This document shows positions 31,386 through 42,871 of a stretch of 64,000 nt of DNA, piece after piece; position 1 is the stretch's first letter; every line of letters begins with the position of its first letter. The DNA is from Prorocentrum cordatum. Lineage: Eukaryota > Sar > Dinophyceae > Prorocentrales > Prorocentraceae. Both the position numbers and the translations under genes were made by a program. The notes below the pieces were generated by a model. It did not search any database and was not told where the DNA came from. It saw only the letters and a program-made list of their open reading frames with translations. The stretch is taken from contig CAUYUJ010018722.1 in NCBI GenBank assembly GCA_963575745.1, positions 64,001 to 128,000 of the forward strand, read 5' to 3'.

Positions 31386-32119
31386 ATCAATCTTGGTTCA
31401 ATCCGTTCACCAGCGGGCAACACCCCTGCTGTTCAAACCACCTAAGCCAGCACGCCCGCCCAAACCGCAACTATTGGAAGTGCGCGCGTCGCTGCTTGAG
31501 GGCATGGGGATTGCGGGACGTTTGCCAGCCGATGTGGCGGCCCATCGCAACCCGGGCGCGCTAGGCCTGGACACGCGGAACCTTAGCGGCCCGGCGGGCG
31601 GCCCGACGGCGCTGCCAGCCGGAATGCGAGGCGGTTATTCGCAGGGCCCTCAGCAGCACCGACCATGCGCCTGGGTCTGGGTGGGACCGTGAGGCCGCGT
31701 CGCGTTTGGCGCTCCAGTGCCTCGCAGCCCGACGCCGAGGGCTGGGCGACGCGAGGCGGCGGCGAAACTCAGCACGGCACGCCGCTGAGGCCCATGCGAG
31801 GGCGTGTCGCGGCCGTTTCCGCAAGCGGCGTCGCCTGGGCCGCCGCTGGCCCTCGGATGGGCCACGGCGGCAGTCGATTGCGCCCGGACGCCGACGAGTT
31901 CGTGCCGATTCGTGGCGAAACCCACGCGGAGGCGAGCGGCGCGGCGGTGGCGCGAGCAGCGGTCCCGGATAATCATTCCTGGGGCTACGCGGAATGCAGC
32001 AACAACAACAGCACGTGGCCATAGAGGCCCGATCGATCCCCACTGCAAGCGGCCTTGACCCACACAGGCGCGTGCAGAACTACGCGGTCCGCAGCACGTA
32101 CGGCGCCTTGGTCGACCTG
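31386..32119. other. Unassigned GC-rich stretch before the pentad array
   Basis: Contains a plus frame at 31,393-31,692 with PPKPARPPKPQLLEVRASLL-like sequence that reads as sensible protein for about 60 codons (ending near LDTRNLSGPAGGPTALPAG). No family recognised. On the minus strand, Arg/Ala-rich frames cover the same interval. Confidence 0.3.
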
Positions 32120-32679
32120 GGCCCACAGTTCGACACCAAGGAGTAAGACATCCACGAGACCCACGTCCATGAAATGCCAAACACTCAGGAGCTGGCCATC
32201 CAGGGGCCCAGCGTCAAACAGCTGGAGGTGTACATCAATGAGTTGGCCACCCAGGCGCCGGACCTTGAGGACCCGGACGTCAATGATTCGGACCTCCAGG
32301 AGTCAAACACCTAGGAGCTGGACGTGAGGAACCAGCCACCCAGCGCCAGACATCCAGAAACCAGACATCAAACGGACACCCAGGAGCCGCGCACCCAGGA
32401 ATTCTGAGATCAACGTGCCAGCCAGCCAAGAGCCAAGCGCCAAACACCCAGACACCCAGCAGCCAAACATCAAGGAACCATGCGTTCAGGAACTGGACAA
32501 CAAAGAATCGGACATCCAGGAGCCGTGCACCCAGGAGTAGGATACCAACGGGCCAGCCATCCAGTAGCCAATCGCAAAAGGAACCGTGCAACCAGGATTT
32601 GGACATCAAGGAACCGGCCATCCAGGAGCTGGGCATCAACGCCGAGCTGGACACCAAGGAGGCGGACATCCAGCAGACA

Positions 32680-33973
32680 GGCATGAAATGATCCAGACGC
32701 TCAAGAGTTGGAAATCAAAGAGTCAGACATCAAGGAATCGCGCATCAAGGAGCTGAACACCCGGGAAACGAACGCCCAGGGGCTGGGCACCAACGCAAAG
32801 CTGGACGCCAAAGAGGCGGACACCGAGAAGCCAAACATCAAGGGGCCATACGTTCAGAAGCTTGAAATCGAGGGGTCCGACATCAGGGAGTCGCACATCA
32901 ACGAGCAGAACACCAGGGAAACAACATCAGGGCGCTCTACATCACGGAATCGCACATCGAGGCGTCGAACACCAAGGGGCCGAATGCCATTGAGAGAACG
33001 CCCAGGGGTTGGGCATCAAACCGGAGCTGGGCGTCGAGGAGGCGGACATCCAGCGGCCAGATATCACAGAGCCATCCGTTTAGGAGGACGACATCAAGGA
33101 GTCGGACGTGATGGGGTCGAGTATCGACTATCAAGGGGCCGAACGCTAGGAGGCCGAACGCCCATGGAGCTGGGCGCCAAGACTGCGGACATCCAGCAGG
33201 CAGAAATCAAAATGATCCAGACGTTCAGGAGCTGGAAATCAATGGGGTCGAACATCAGGGAGTCGCGCGTCGAGGTGCTGAACGCCCAGGGGACGAACGC
33301 CCAAGGGCTGGGCATCAACGCGGAGCTGCAGAGCTGGGCACAAAGGAGGCGGGCATCTAGCAGCCTGACATCAAGGAGCCAGACGTTCAGTAGCCGGACA
33401 TCAAGGAGTCGCGCATCAAAGAATCGAGCCAGGAGGTATACTCCATGGAGACAGCCGCCGAGGGGCTTGGCATCAACGCGGAGCTGGACGACAAGGGCGT
33501 GGACATCCATCAGCAATGCATCAAGGAGCGATACGTTCTGGATCTGCACATCACGGGGCCAGACATCAAGGAGTCGCATGCAAAGGGGTCGAATATCAGG
33601 GGGCGAACACCAGGGAGACGAACGCCCAGGGCGGTGGACGCCAAGAAGGCGGACATCCAGCAGCCACGCGCGAAAGATATAGACGTTCAGTGGCTGGACA
33701 TCGCGTAGTCGGGCAGCAAGGAGTCGCACATCAAGGAGCAGGACACCGAGGACGCGAACACCCAACATATGGGCATCAACTCCTAGCTGGATTTTAAGGG
33801 GGCGGACATCAAGCAGCCCGGCATCAAGGGGCCACGCGTTCAGTAGCTGGACACCAAGGAGCCGCGCACCAAGGAGCAGCACGCCGAGGAGACGAACACC
33901 CAACGTATGTGCATCATTGCCGAGGTGGACTTTAAGTAGGCGGACATCCAGCAGCCAGACATCAAGGAGCCAG
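32680..33973. repeat. Array segment A of an internal duplication
   Basis: This segment and 35,146-36,440 are nearly identical at an offset of 2,466-2,467 bp. Differences are scattered single bases plus a 1-bp indel near 33,600. Weaker similarity continues past the palindromic element to about 34,620. Confidence 0.85.
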
Positions 33974-34011
33974 GGCACCGAGGACACGAACACCCAAAAT
34001 ATGGGCATCAA
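33094..34011 (-). CDS. Minus-strand pentad frame, 305 codons (low confidence)
   Basis: The longest uninterrupted frame in the array. It is almost entirely five-residue steps of Leu-Leu-Asp/Gly/Asn-Val-Arg/Gln/Trp type, with a periodic GVDAHMLGVRVLGVLLLDVR block. The plus-strand TAG codons read as CTA (Leu) here, so the frame stays open. No signal peptide or catalytic motif is seen. Composition is strongly hydrophobic (Leu/Val). It may be an accidental by-product of a 15-bp repeat, which keeps any stop-free frame open; nothing shows that it is expressed. Confidence 0.25.
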   Translation of the reverse strand: MMPIFWVFVSSVPWLLDVWLLDVRLLKVHLGNDAHTLGVRLLGVLLLGARLLGVQLLNAWPLDAGLLDVRPLKIQLGVDAHMLGVRVLGVLLLDVRLLAARLRDVQPLNVYIFRAWLLDVRLLGVHRPGRSSPWCSPPDIRPLCMRLLDVWPRDVQIQNVSLLDALLMDVHALVVQLRVDAKPLGGCLHGVYLLARFFDARLLDVRLLNVWLLDVRLLDARLLCAQLCSSALMPSPWAFVPWAFSTSTRDSLMFDPIDFQLLNVWIILISACWMSAVLAPSSMGVRPPSVRPLDSRYSTPSRPTP

Positions 34012-34335
34012 CTCCTAGCTGGATTTCAAGGGGGCGGATCTCAAGCAGCCCGACATCAAGGAGCCAGACGCTCAGTGGCTGGACATCAAGGAGTAGCACG
34101 CCAAACAGCAGAAGGCCGAGGAGACGCACCTCCAAAATCTGGGCATTATTGCCGAGCTGGACTTCGTCGAGGTGGACACCCGGCATCCGAACGTCAAGGG
34201 GCCAGACGTCCAGTAAGAGGGGCATCTTGGAGTCGCGCATCGAAGAGTTGAACTGCAAGTTGGTGGGCACCCAGCAGCCGGACATCGCGGGATCATGCGT
34301 TCGTCGGCGGCGAGCGAGGGGCGGGGGTGAGAGGG

Positions 34336-34472
34336 GTCGGGCTTTCTCAGGAGGCAGCGGGACTATTCTGAAGCCCTCGCGCCTTCTGAGAAGGTTTCTG
34401 CGTCTCCGGGGGAGGCGCGGGGGCTTCCCAGGAGGCCGGAGGGCCCCCGAGCCTTCTGAGAAGGCGCGCCCC
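34336..34472. mobile_element. Palindrome-rich ~135-bp element, copy 1 (in the array)
   Basis: Interrupts the 15-bp periodicity. It is built of alternating words related to CCTTCTGAGAAGG, a perfect palindrome seen at 34,382-34,394 and again at 34,452-34,464, separated by GCGTCTCCGGGGGAGGCGC- and TTCCCAGGAGGCC-like segments. The element can fold into several hairpins. Copies 2 and 3 lie at 36,706-36,838 and 62,770-62,900. Confidence 0.75.
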
Positions 34473-35145
34473 CTCTTGCCCCCCCCCCCCCCTTCCCCCG
34501 CGCGTTGCCTTGTTTAGGGCGCGGGCGCCCCGAGCTCGGACATGGATCGAATATTATGGCGCCGACCACTGGGGGGCTGAACGCCCGCGGAGCTGGGCGC
34601 CGAGACTGCGGACACCCATCAGGCAGACGACAGAGTGATCAGCTGGGTATCAAAGTGGCGGACATCAGGGAGTCGCGCATCAAGGAGCTGCGCGCCCAGG
34701 AGACGAACGCCCAGGAGCTGGGCGTCAAAGCGGGGGCGGGCGCCGTGGAGGCGGTCGCCCGACAACCTGGCATGGGGGGGCCAGACGCTCAGTAGTTGGG
34801 CATCGCGGAGCCGCGCATCAAAGAGTCGTAAACAATGGGGCTGAACACTTAGGAGATGCGCGCCCAGGAGCCGGGCATCAAGGCTGAGTTGGGCGCCGAG
34901 TTGGGCGCCGAGGAGGCGGGCGCCCAGCGGCCAACCCGCAGGGGGCCATCTTTCAGCGGCTGGACATGAAGTAGTCGGACATCCACGGGCCGCGGGCCCA
35001 GGAGTTGGATGCCAACCAGCTGGCCATTCAGGGAGCGAGCGCAAAGGGGCTGCGCAGCCAGGATCTGGAGATCCCGGGGCCGGTCATCCAAGAGCTTGGT
35101 TCAAACGTTGAGCCAGACGCCAGGAAGGCGGACATTCTGCAGACA
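34473..35145. repeat. More degenerate section of the pentad array
   Basis: The 15-bp step is still visible (words such as GCCCAGGAGCTGGGC at 34,708-34,735 and GGGCGCCGAGTTGGGC at 34,889-34,916), but the higher-order unit is irregular and richer in G. A minus frame of 141 codons (35,044 to 34,619) covers it. Confidence 0.65.
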
Positions 35146-36440
35146 GACGTGAAATTTTCCAGATACCCAGGAGTTGGAAGCCAAAGAGTCAGACATCAAG
35201 GAATCGCGCATCAAGGAGCTGAACACCCAGGAAACGAACGCCCAGGGGCTGGGCACCAACGCAAAGCTGGACGCCAAGGAGGCGGACACCGAGAAGCCAA
35301 ACGTCAACGGGCCATGCGTTCAGAAACTTGAAATCGAGGGGTCGGACATCAGGGAGTCGCACATCAACGAGCAGAACACCAAGGAAACAACATCAGGGCG
35401 CTCTACATCACGGAATCGCACATCGAGGCGTCGAACACCAAGGGGCCGAATGCCATTGAGAGAACGCCCAGGGGTTGGGCATCAAACCAGAGCTGGGCGT
35501 CGAGGGGGCGGACATCCAGCGGCCAGATATCACAGAGCCATCCGTTTAGGAGGGCGACATCAAGGAGTCGGACGTGATGGGGTCGAATATCGAATGCCAA
35601 GGGGCCGAACGCTAGGGGGCCGAACGCCCAGGGAGCTGGGCGCCAAGACTGCGGACATCCAGCAGGCAGAAATCAAAATGACCCAGACGTTCAGGAGCTG
35701 GAAATCAAAGGGGTCGAACATCAGGGAGTCGCGCATCGAGGTGCTGAACGCCCAGGGGTCGAACGCCCAAGGGCTGGGCATCAATGCGGAGCTGCAGAGC
35801 TGGACACAAAGGAGGCGGACATCTAGCAGCCTGACATCAAGGAGCCAGACGTTCAGTAGCCGGACATCAAGGAGTCGCGCATCAAAGAATCGAGCCAGGA
35901 GGTATATTCCATGGAGACAGACGCCGAGGGGCTTGGCATCAGCGCGGAGCTGGACGACAAGGGCGTGGACATCCATCAGCCATGCATCAAGGAGCGATAA
36001 GTTCTGGAGCTGCACATCACGGGGCCAGACATCAAGGAGTCGCATGCAAAGGAGTCGAATATCAGGTGGCCGAACACCAAGGAGACGAACACCCAGGGCG
36101 GTGGACGCCAAGAAGGCGGACATCCAGCAGCCACGCGCGAAAGATACAGACGTTCAGTGGCTGGACATCACGTAGTCGGGCAGCAAGGAGTCGCACATCA
36201 AGGAGCAGGACACCGAGGACACGAACACCCAACATATGGGCATCAACTCCTAGCTGGATTTTAAGGGGGCAGACATCAAGCAGCCCGACGTCAAGGAGCC
36301 AGACGTTCAGTAGCTGGACACCACGGAGTCGCGCACCAAGGAGCAGCACACCGAGGAGACGAACACCCAACGCATGGGCATCACTGCTGAGGTGGACTTT
36401 AAGTAGGCGGACATCCAGCAGCCAGACATCAAGGAGCCAG
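35146..36440. repeat. Array segment B of the internal duplication
   Basis: Near-identical partner of 32,680-33,973. The 333-codon plus frame here (35,174-36,175) and the 324-codon frame in segment A share most of their residues, although both change register along the way. Confidence 0.85.
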
Positions 36441-36705
36441 GCTTTAGTAGCTGGACATCAAGGAGTTTAGCATCCAGGAGTCAAATATCAAGGAGACAAA
36501 CACCAAGGAGACGAACGCCTGAGCTGGACGTCATGGAGGCGGACATCCAGCATTCTAATATCACGGAGCCAGACGCTCTGTGGCGGGACAGCACGGAGTC
36601 GCGCATCAAAGAGTTGAGCATCAAGGAGGTGGACGTCCAGCGGCCAGACATCACGGAAGCATGCGTGAACGGCGTCGAGGGATGGGGTGGAAGCGAGACG
36701 GATCA

Positions 36706-36838
36706 GGCCTTCTCAGAAGGCGGCGGGGCTCCTCTGAAGCCCTCTCGCCTCTTGAGAAGTTTTCTGCGTCTTCGGGGAAGGCATGGGGGCTTCCCAGAAG
36801 GCCGCAGGGTCCCCGAGCCTTCTGAGAGGGCCCGCCCC
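36706..36838. mobile_element. Palindrome-rich ~135-bp element, copy 2 (in the array)
   Basis: Same order of words as copy 1: CCTTCTCAGAAGG at the start, GCCTCTTGAGAAG, then GCGTCTTCGGGGAAGGC, then a closing CCTTCTGAGAGGG. It is followed, as copy 1 is, by a GCGCCGACCACT word (36,917) that also occurs at 34,559, so element and flank were duplicated together. Confidence 0.75.
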
Positions 36839-37640
36839 TTCTCATTCCCCCCCCGCCGCGCTGTCTGGTTTAGGATGTGGACATCGAGGGGTCGGACATG
36901 ATGGGGCCCAAGATTGAGGCGCCGACCACTCGGGGCCCGAACGCCTGGGGGGCTGGGCGCCAAGACTGCGGACGCGCAGACGTTCAGGAGCTGCAAATCA
37001 TGAAGTCGGACATCATGGAGTCGCGCATCAAGGAGCTGCACGCCCAGGGGGCGGTCATCCGACAGCCTGCCATCAAGGTGCCAGACGTGAAGTAGTTGGA
37101 CATCGCGGGGTCGCACATCAAAGAATCGGACATCGAGGGGCTGAACACCAAGGAGACAAACGCCCAGCAGATGGGCATCAAACCGAAGCTGAACTTCAAG
37201 TAGGCGGACATCAAGCAGCCTGACATCAAGGAGCCAGACGTTCAGCTGTTGGACATCACGGAGTCGTACATCAAGGAGACGAACACGAAGGAGACGAACG
37301 GCAAAGGGACGAACGCCCAGGGGCTGGCCATCAATTCGGGGCTGGACGCCTTGGAGGTGGACATCCAACAGCCTTGCTCCAGGAGCCGTGCGTTGAGGAG
37401 TTGAACACCGGGGAGCTGGAGTCAAATCTCACGGGGCCGAAGGCCAAGGAGCCGAACACCCAGGGGGCTGGGCGCCAAGAGTGCGAGAACATCCAGCAGC
37501 CAGACATCAAGGAGCCAGAAGTTCAGTAGCTGGACATCAAGGATTCGCACATCAAGGCGTCGGACATCAAGGCGCCGAACACCCAGGGCCTGGCCGCCGC
37601 CCAATGGCTCGACATTAGCGCGGAGCCCGACGTCGAGATC

Positions 37641-38742
<1,102 letters not shown>

Positions 38743-40375
38743 GAGAGGTGGAGGACGGGGGGGCGGAGGATGGTGTTGGCGGGGAGGGGCCGAAAAGGCA
38801 GGCGGACGGAAGGATTCCAGGGATGCTGCCGTCCATAAGGCAGGAGGACGGAGGGCGCGGGAGTGGCGAAGGAGGAGAGAGATAGAGGGAGCGAAAGAAG
38901 GCGTGGCAGAGGCGGGAAGGGGAGCAGGAGGATAATGTCATCAGGCCCCGCCTCCCCCTCTCCCCGTGAAGGGGGCGAGGAGGATTAGAAACGAGAGAGG
39001 CGGAGGAGCAACGATGGGGGAGAATGTGGCCCCCTCTCCTCAATCGTTGCTCCTCTTTCGCTCCTCCTCATCCCCGGTTTTCTCTTCGCCTCCCTCCTCC
39101 CGCCCCTTCTCTCCTCGCGTTCGGCCTCCGCCTCCCTTCATCGTGGGCGACGACTACGACGGCGGCGGCGACGACAGCGATGACAACAACCTTCGGATGT
39201 CTCCAGAGGTCCCCAGAGCTTCCCGCCCATGGGGGCCCGAGGAAGCCCCCCAGAGGAGCCAGGTGAAAGTTGATCCTGGAAGCCGCGGCGACGGCGGCGG
39301 CCTCTTTATTAGGCCCTGGCAGGCCGCCCGCATCGAGAAGAACGCTTCTCTCCGAGGCCTCGACGGCAACGGCGACGACGCCGACCCCGACGGGCGCCGG
39401 GCAGGGACTGCGACCAACGGCGTGGGTGCCGTCATCCACGGGTACAACGGCGAGGTGTGGGGTCGCGTCATCGGCGACGAGGCGGCCCCCCGGGGGAGGG
39501 GGGGAGGGGGGGGGAGAGGGGGAAGGAGGGAAAGGCGAGAGGCGGGGAGGCCGGGGGCAAGTGGCATGGGGATGTGGGGGCGAAGGCCAGCAGCGCATGC
39601 GTTTTTATCTCCCCCGATACCCGAGGTCCGCCCGACAAGAGCTTGGCCGCTCAGAGAAAGGGGGGAACCTTGGGGTACAGACCAAGGGGGCTACTATTCG
39701 AACGCACCCGTATCGAGATGGACGCACTCCCATCGTGTATCCCAGGGTTGGGCTGAATATGTCTGGTCCACTTGCAAACACCACGAAGCTTGGGATAGGA
39801 GTCGACACATTTTTTGTTACAGCAGCAGTCTGCCTAGTTTGAGCAGGCTGTCGGCGCGGTCGCGGACGTTCTCGACTCGGGGCTCACGCCGCGTACCCCA
39901 CAACGAACGTTCCCGCTGTTCGACACCATTCGCTGTTGGGCATCGCGTCTTTATCCAGCATGTCGAGCAGGGGGAGGGAGGGATCGCCATGCAGGGAATC
40001 AGAGCGTGAATTACCTACCCCGCTTTCGCTTCCAGGAAAAACCAAGTCATACCACGCGCCTCCTCGTCAAGCGACCTGACCAGTACATGCCGTAGTTTGG
40101 CATCGCTTGGTATCTCTTGGAAGCGAGGGTGGTCAAAAGCGAGGTAGGTTTGTTTCCCCCTCTAATGCAGGGAAGGGGATGTTGACAGATGACTCCGAGG
40201 TCAACTCACAGGCTTTACCAAGGACCGGTTCTTCCTCCAGAGCTGCCTCTCGACGACCCCGGGGCCCGCGGGGGGCCCCGAGGGGCCCGAACTCGGCCAC
40301 ATCCAGAACCCCTTCCCGTCAGGACCTGTTCCCCTCTCTCCTCATCCTCCTCCTCCTCGCCCTCCTCCTTCTCCT
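38743..40375. other. No confident gene; contains a small inverted repeat
   Basis: GAGGAGCAACGAT at 39,004-39,016 and ATCGTTGCTCCTC at 39,042-39,054 form a 13-bp inverted repeat around 25 bp. A 347-codon plus frame (38,966-40,009) and a 176-codon minus frame (39,598 to 39,068) overlap. Neither has a recognised domain, and the middle is Gly/Arg-rich from GGGGGA runs. The last part of the plus frame (WTHSHRVSQGWAEYVWSTC) is balanced but unknown. Confidence 0.4.
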
Positions 40376-40441
40376 CTTACTCCTCCTCCTCCTCCTCCTC
40401 CTCCTCCTCCTCCTCCTCCTCCTCCTCCTCCTCCTCCTCCG
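40376..40441. repeat. (CTC)n tract
   Basis: Twenty perfect CTC triplets at 40,381-40,440 on the plus strand. Confidence 0.95.
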
Positions 40442-41204
40442 GGGGCGGGGTGGTTATCCTGCTTTCCGCCCCGCCACCGGGCCCATTCTTCGATACACAG
40501 GCGCCTTCGGTGCCAGGAGGCGCCAGGACAACCAGCTACGTGGACCGATTCTCCACCTGCCCTTTGCTGTCCTTTCCTTTCGTCCCCCCCGAGCTAAGAG
40601 GGAAAGGAGGGGAAGGATTGTCGGTTTCCGTTTCAGCGCACTGGGCTTCGGCACGGGGGCGACGGGCCACGGGGCGAGTGGGCCTCGAAGAGTCAAGCGT
40701 TGGAGGGCGGGGCGGAAGGGGGCCCGAGGCTCCGTGGTGGCGCGACCCCGGGGAGGTGTTGGCGCCGCCGCGCAGCGACGTGGCACGTCCGAGGCGGTGC
40801 CACGACGCGGAAGGCTCGCTCCCCCGCCAGAGTCCGACCCCCGGAGCTCCCCGGAGGCCTCCAGAGGCCCGACGGGGCCCCACAGCGGCCGAGAGCTCTC
40901 CCCCTCGGCACGCCGGGGCGGAGGGCAACGCTCGGCAGCCACGAGGTGCTCTGCACGGCAGCGGCGGCGCCTCGCCGAGGCCGCGGCGCGGGAGCAGGGA
41001 GGAACGGTTCTGATGTTCCGACCTACCTCAGCCCCGATCACCAGCAGGAACTGCGAGAACCAGGAAGCACCGAAATCTGGGAGTTTCCACGTGTCGGGCC
41101 CCGGGAGGCGGTACTTACGCGTTCGACGCCGTTTCGACACTCTCCTGGGCGCTCGAGACTGTTTCTGGGACGTGGTCCTCAAGCACGGTGGGAGCCGCAC
41201 AAGA
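40442..41204. other. No gene recognised
   Basis: GC-rich DNA with open frames on both strands of Arg/Pro/Gly-rich character; no motif. Confidence 0.45.
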
Positions 41205-41540
41205 GTCAGGAGGGGAAGAAGCACACAAACACAATTCGTCGCCGACCCCCCAGAAAAGCTTGGAAAACGTGGGAAGCGGTGGGGAAGACAGAAACCCAGA
41301 AAATATGGGAACATATGGGGAATATTTTTATTTAATCGCTTCGCTCATTCCGCCGGCCCACATTGTATCGCTGGTGCTATATGTTTGTGTGTTCGTGGCG
41401 AGCGAGAAGAAGTTGGAGGAGGGGGAGGAGGAGGAGGATGAAGGGGGGAGGATGAGGACGAGGAGGCGGTCTCTCGATGGCTTCTTGGGGGAATCTTTTT
41501 ATTTGTGTGCATTTGTCCGTGTGCCCCAGGGGCCCCCTCC
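41205..41540. repeat. Dispersed repeat, copy 2 (partner at 5,530-5,700)
   Basis: Shares with copy 1 the GGGAAGnnnGGGGAAG and ATATGGGGAATAT blocks and, after about 160 bp of extra GAG-rich sequence, the ATTTGTGTGCATTTGTCCGT and GTGCCCCAGGGGCCCC end. A plus frame gives TQTQFVADPPEKLGKRGKRW, similar to the TQTQSTVDPQENMGKFGKW peptide of copy 1. Confidence 0.6.
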
Positions 41541-41699
41541 GAGAGGCGCGGGGCCCGCGCGCGCGGGGGCCTCGCGTGGGCCCCGCGACGTGGCGCCCTC
41601 CGAGGGCGCAGGCCGGCCGCCGGCCGGCGCGGAGCGGCGGTGCGGGCCTGGGCAGCGCTGGGGCGGGTGCGTTGTCTCCTCGGCGAGGACCATCGAGGA

Positions 41700-41836
41700 G
41701 CATCCTCCTCCTCCTCCTCCTCCTCCTCCTCCTCCTCCTCCCCTCCTCCTCCCCCCTCCCCCTCCTCATTCTCCTCCTCCTCCCTCCTCCTCCTCCTCCT
41801 CCTCCTCCTCCCCCTCCTCCTCCTCCTCCTCCTCGT
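41700..41836. repeat. (CTC)n / CCT tract
   Basis: About 12 perfect CTC triplets at 41,704-41,740, then imperfect CTC runs to 41,835. Confidence 0.9.
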
Positions 41837-42150
41837 TCTCCCTCGCCGCGACACTTCCGGGACGCTACATGGGCGCTATCGGCTACATGGGCGCTACATG
41901 ATCATCTGGCGAAAAAACAACTCCTTTGGCGAGGATCATTTGGCGAAACATCTCCTCGAGGACCATGGAGGACCATCTCTCCTCGGCGAGGACCATCGAG
42001 GACCATCTCTCCCCGGCGAGGACCATCTCGCCTCGGCGAGGACCATCTCTCCTCGGCGGGGACCATCATTTGGCGAGCATCATTTGGCGAGGACCATCGA
42101 GGACCATCTCTCCTCGGCGAGGACCATCGAGGAGCATCCTTGATCATCTG
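41837..42150. repeat. GGCGAGGACCATC short tandem repeat
   Basis: GGCGAGGACCATC and its variants GGCGAGCATC and GGCGGGGACC recur about ten times, often joined by TCTCCTC. The words GAGGACCATCGAGGACCATC and CATCATTTGGCGAG alternate. The array follows the CTC tract and may have grown from it. Confidence 0.8.
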
Positions 42151-42507
42151 GCGGAAAAAAAAGAAAACCACGCACGAAACCGAAACAGAAGCACAGGGAA
42201 CGGGCGTCCGAGCGATGGCCAGGGACTGCCTGGGGCACGGCGCCCCCGAGGGAGACGCCGCGGGGCGGCACGATCGAAGCGGGTACGTAGAGGGCGGGTC
42301 TTAGATCGGCGACCGGAACGTGTGCGTGACCCGTGGCGGGCCGTTGTTCAGTCCTACGGCTTTTCGAGGGTCGGGGGCGACGTCGGGGTGGTCTGGTGTA
42401 TACGTGTTTCCCCGCTTCCCCGGGGAGAAATCACTGGGGAACTGGTCTTACATCTGCACGGACGATATGGGCACGGAAAGAATGGGCACAAAGCCCGACA
42501 GCAGTTC
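42151..42507. other. No gene recognised
   Basis: Unique-looking DNA between the GAGGACCATC array and the conserved 135-bp repeat. No frame stands out. Confidence 0.4.
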
Positions 42508-42643
42508 TTGTTTATTTTGAACGGGGTTCGCTGTCCGCGCCGCCGCGGCCTGTGTCCATTTGAGACAGCAGGCCGCCTGCCCAGCAGCGGCCGCTGTTGG
42601 TTTGGGACAACACTTGTTGCTGGGCATTGTACCATTTTGTCCG
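42508..42643. repeat. Conserved ~135-bp dispersed repeat, copy 1
   Basis: Contains GGCCGCCTGCCCAGCAGCGG and ends TTGCTGGGCATTGTACC. Copies lie at 42,872-43,010 and, partly, at 56,975-57,068. On the minus strand all three give a related peptide, here MPSNKCCPKPTAAAAGQAAC. Similarity at the peptide level (M-P-S-x-K, K-P-x-A-A-A-x-G-Q-A) suggests a former exon or element end. Confidence 0.65.
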
Positions 42644-42871
42644 TACCCATTTCGGGCTTCCAAATTAAAGGCAGTTCCGATGTTCTGAGCATGCACGGCA
42701 CCGTGGGGGCAGCCCACGCCAGCCTAGTTGGTGGTTTGGTGTTGGGTATGGTGCCCCCCTCCTACTGCCTGCAATCCTACACGGGGAGCTGAGGCGTGGG
42801 GGGGGGCGGACTTCTGCAGCGGATGCAGATGCAGATGCAGATGCAGAACGGGTACGTAGACCGACTGCATT

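Larger units (their letters stand above)
32120..37640. repeat. 5.5-kb array with 15-bp (five-codon) periodicity
   Basis: The plus strand is built of 15-bp units such as GACATCAAGGAGTCG, giving five-residue steps (SDIKE, SRIKE, LNTQE, TNAQG, ADIQQ, PDIKE, PDVQx). These follow the small-polar-aliphatic-x-x pattern of pentapeptide-repeat proteins. Units group into higher-order repeats marked by a GCCCAGGGGCTGGGCATCAA-like word every ~135-165 bp (for example at 32,774, 32,999, 33,161, 33,299, 33,459, 33,624, 33,760 and 33,898). In-frame TAG codons recur at the same slots. The minus strand is more open, with frames such as 34,011 to 33,094 (305 codons) and 37,425 to 36,703 (240 codons) reading LLDVR, LLNVW and LLGVQ steps. 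I treat the array as a satellite of possible coding origin; coding strand and function are unknown. Confidence 0.8.

Noticed and set aside
34505-34525. Telomere-type TTTAGGG word
   Set aside because: A single copy. A plant/alveolate-type telomere would need a tandem run.
32120-37640. Reassignment of TAG to Glu in the pentad array
   Set aside because: The same sites read as Leu codons on the more open minus strand, and other stops (TAA) also occur. Array amplification after a single mutation is enough to explain it.
38966-40009. 347-codon plus frame as a gene
   Set aside because: The middle is G-run-derived Gly/Arg, the minus strand has an equally open 176-codon frame, and no domain is visible. 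It is listed as unassigned only.
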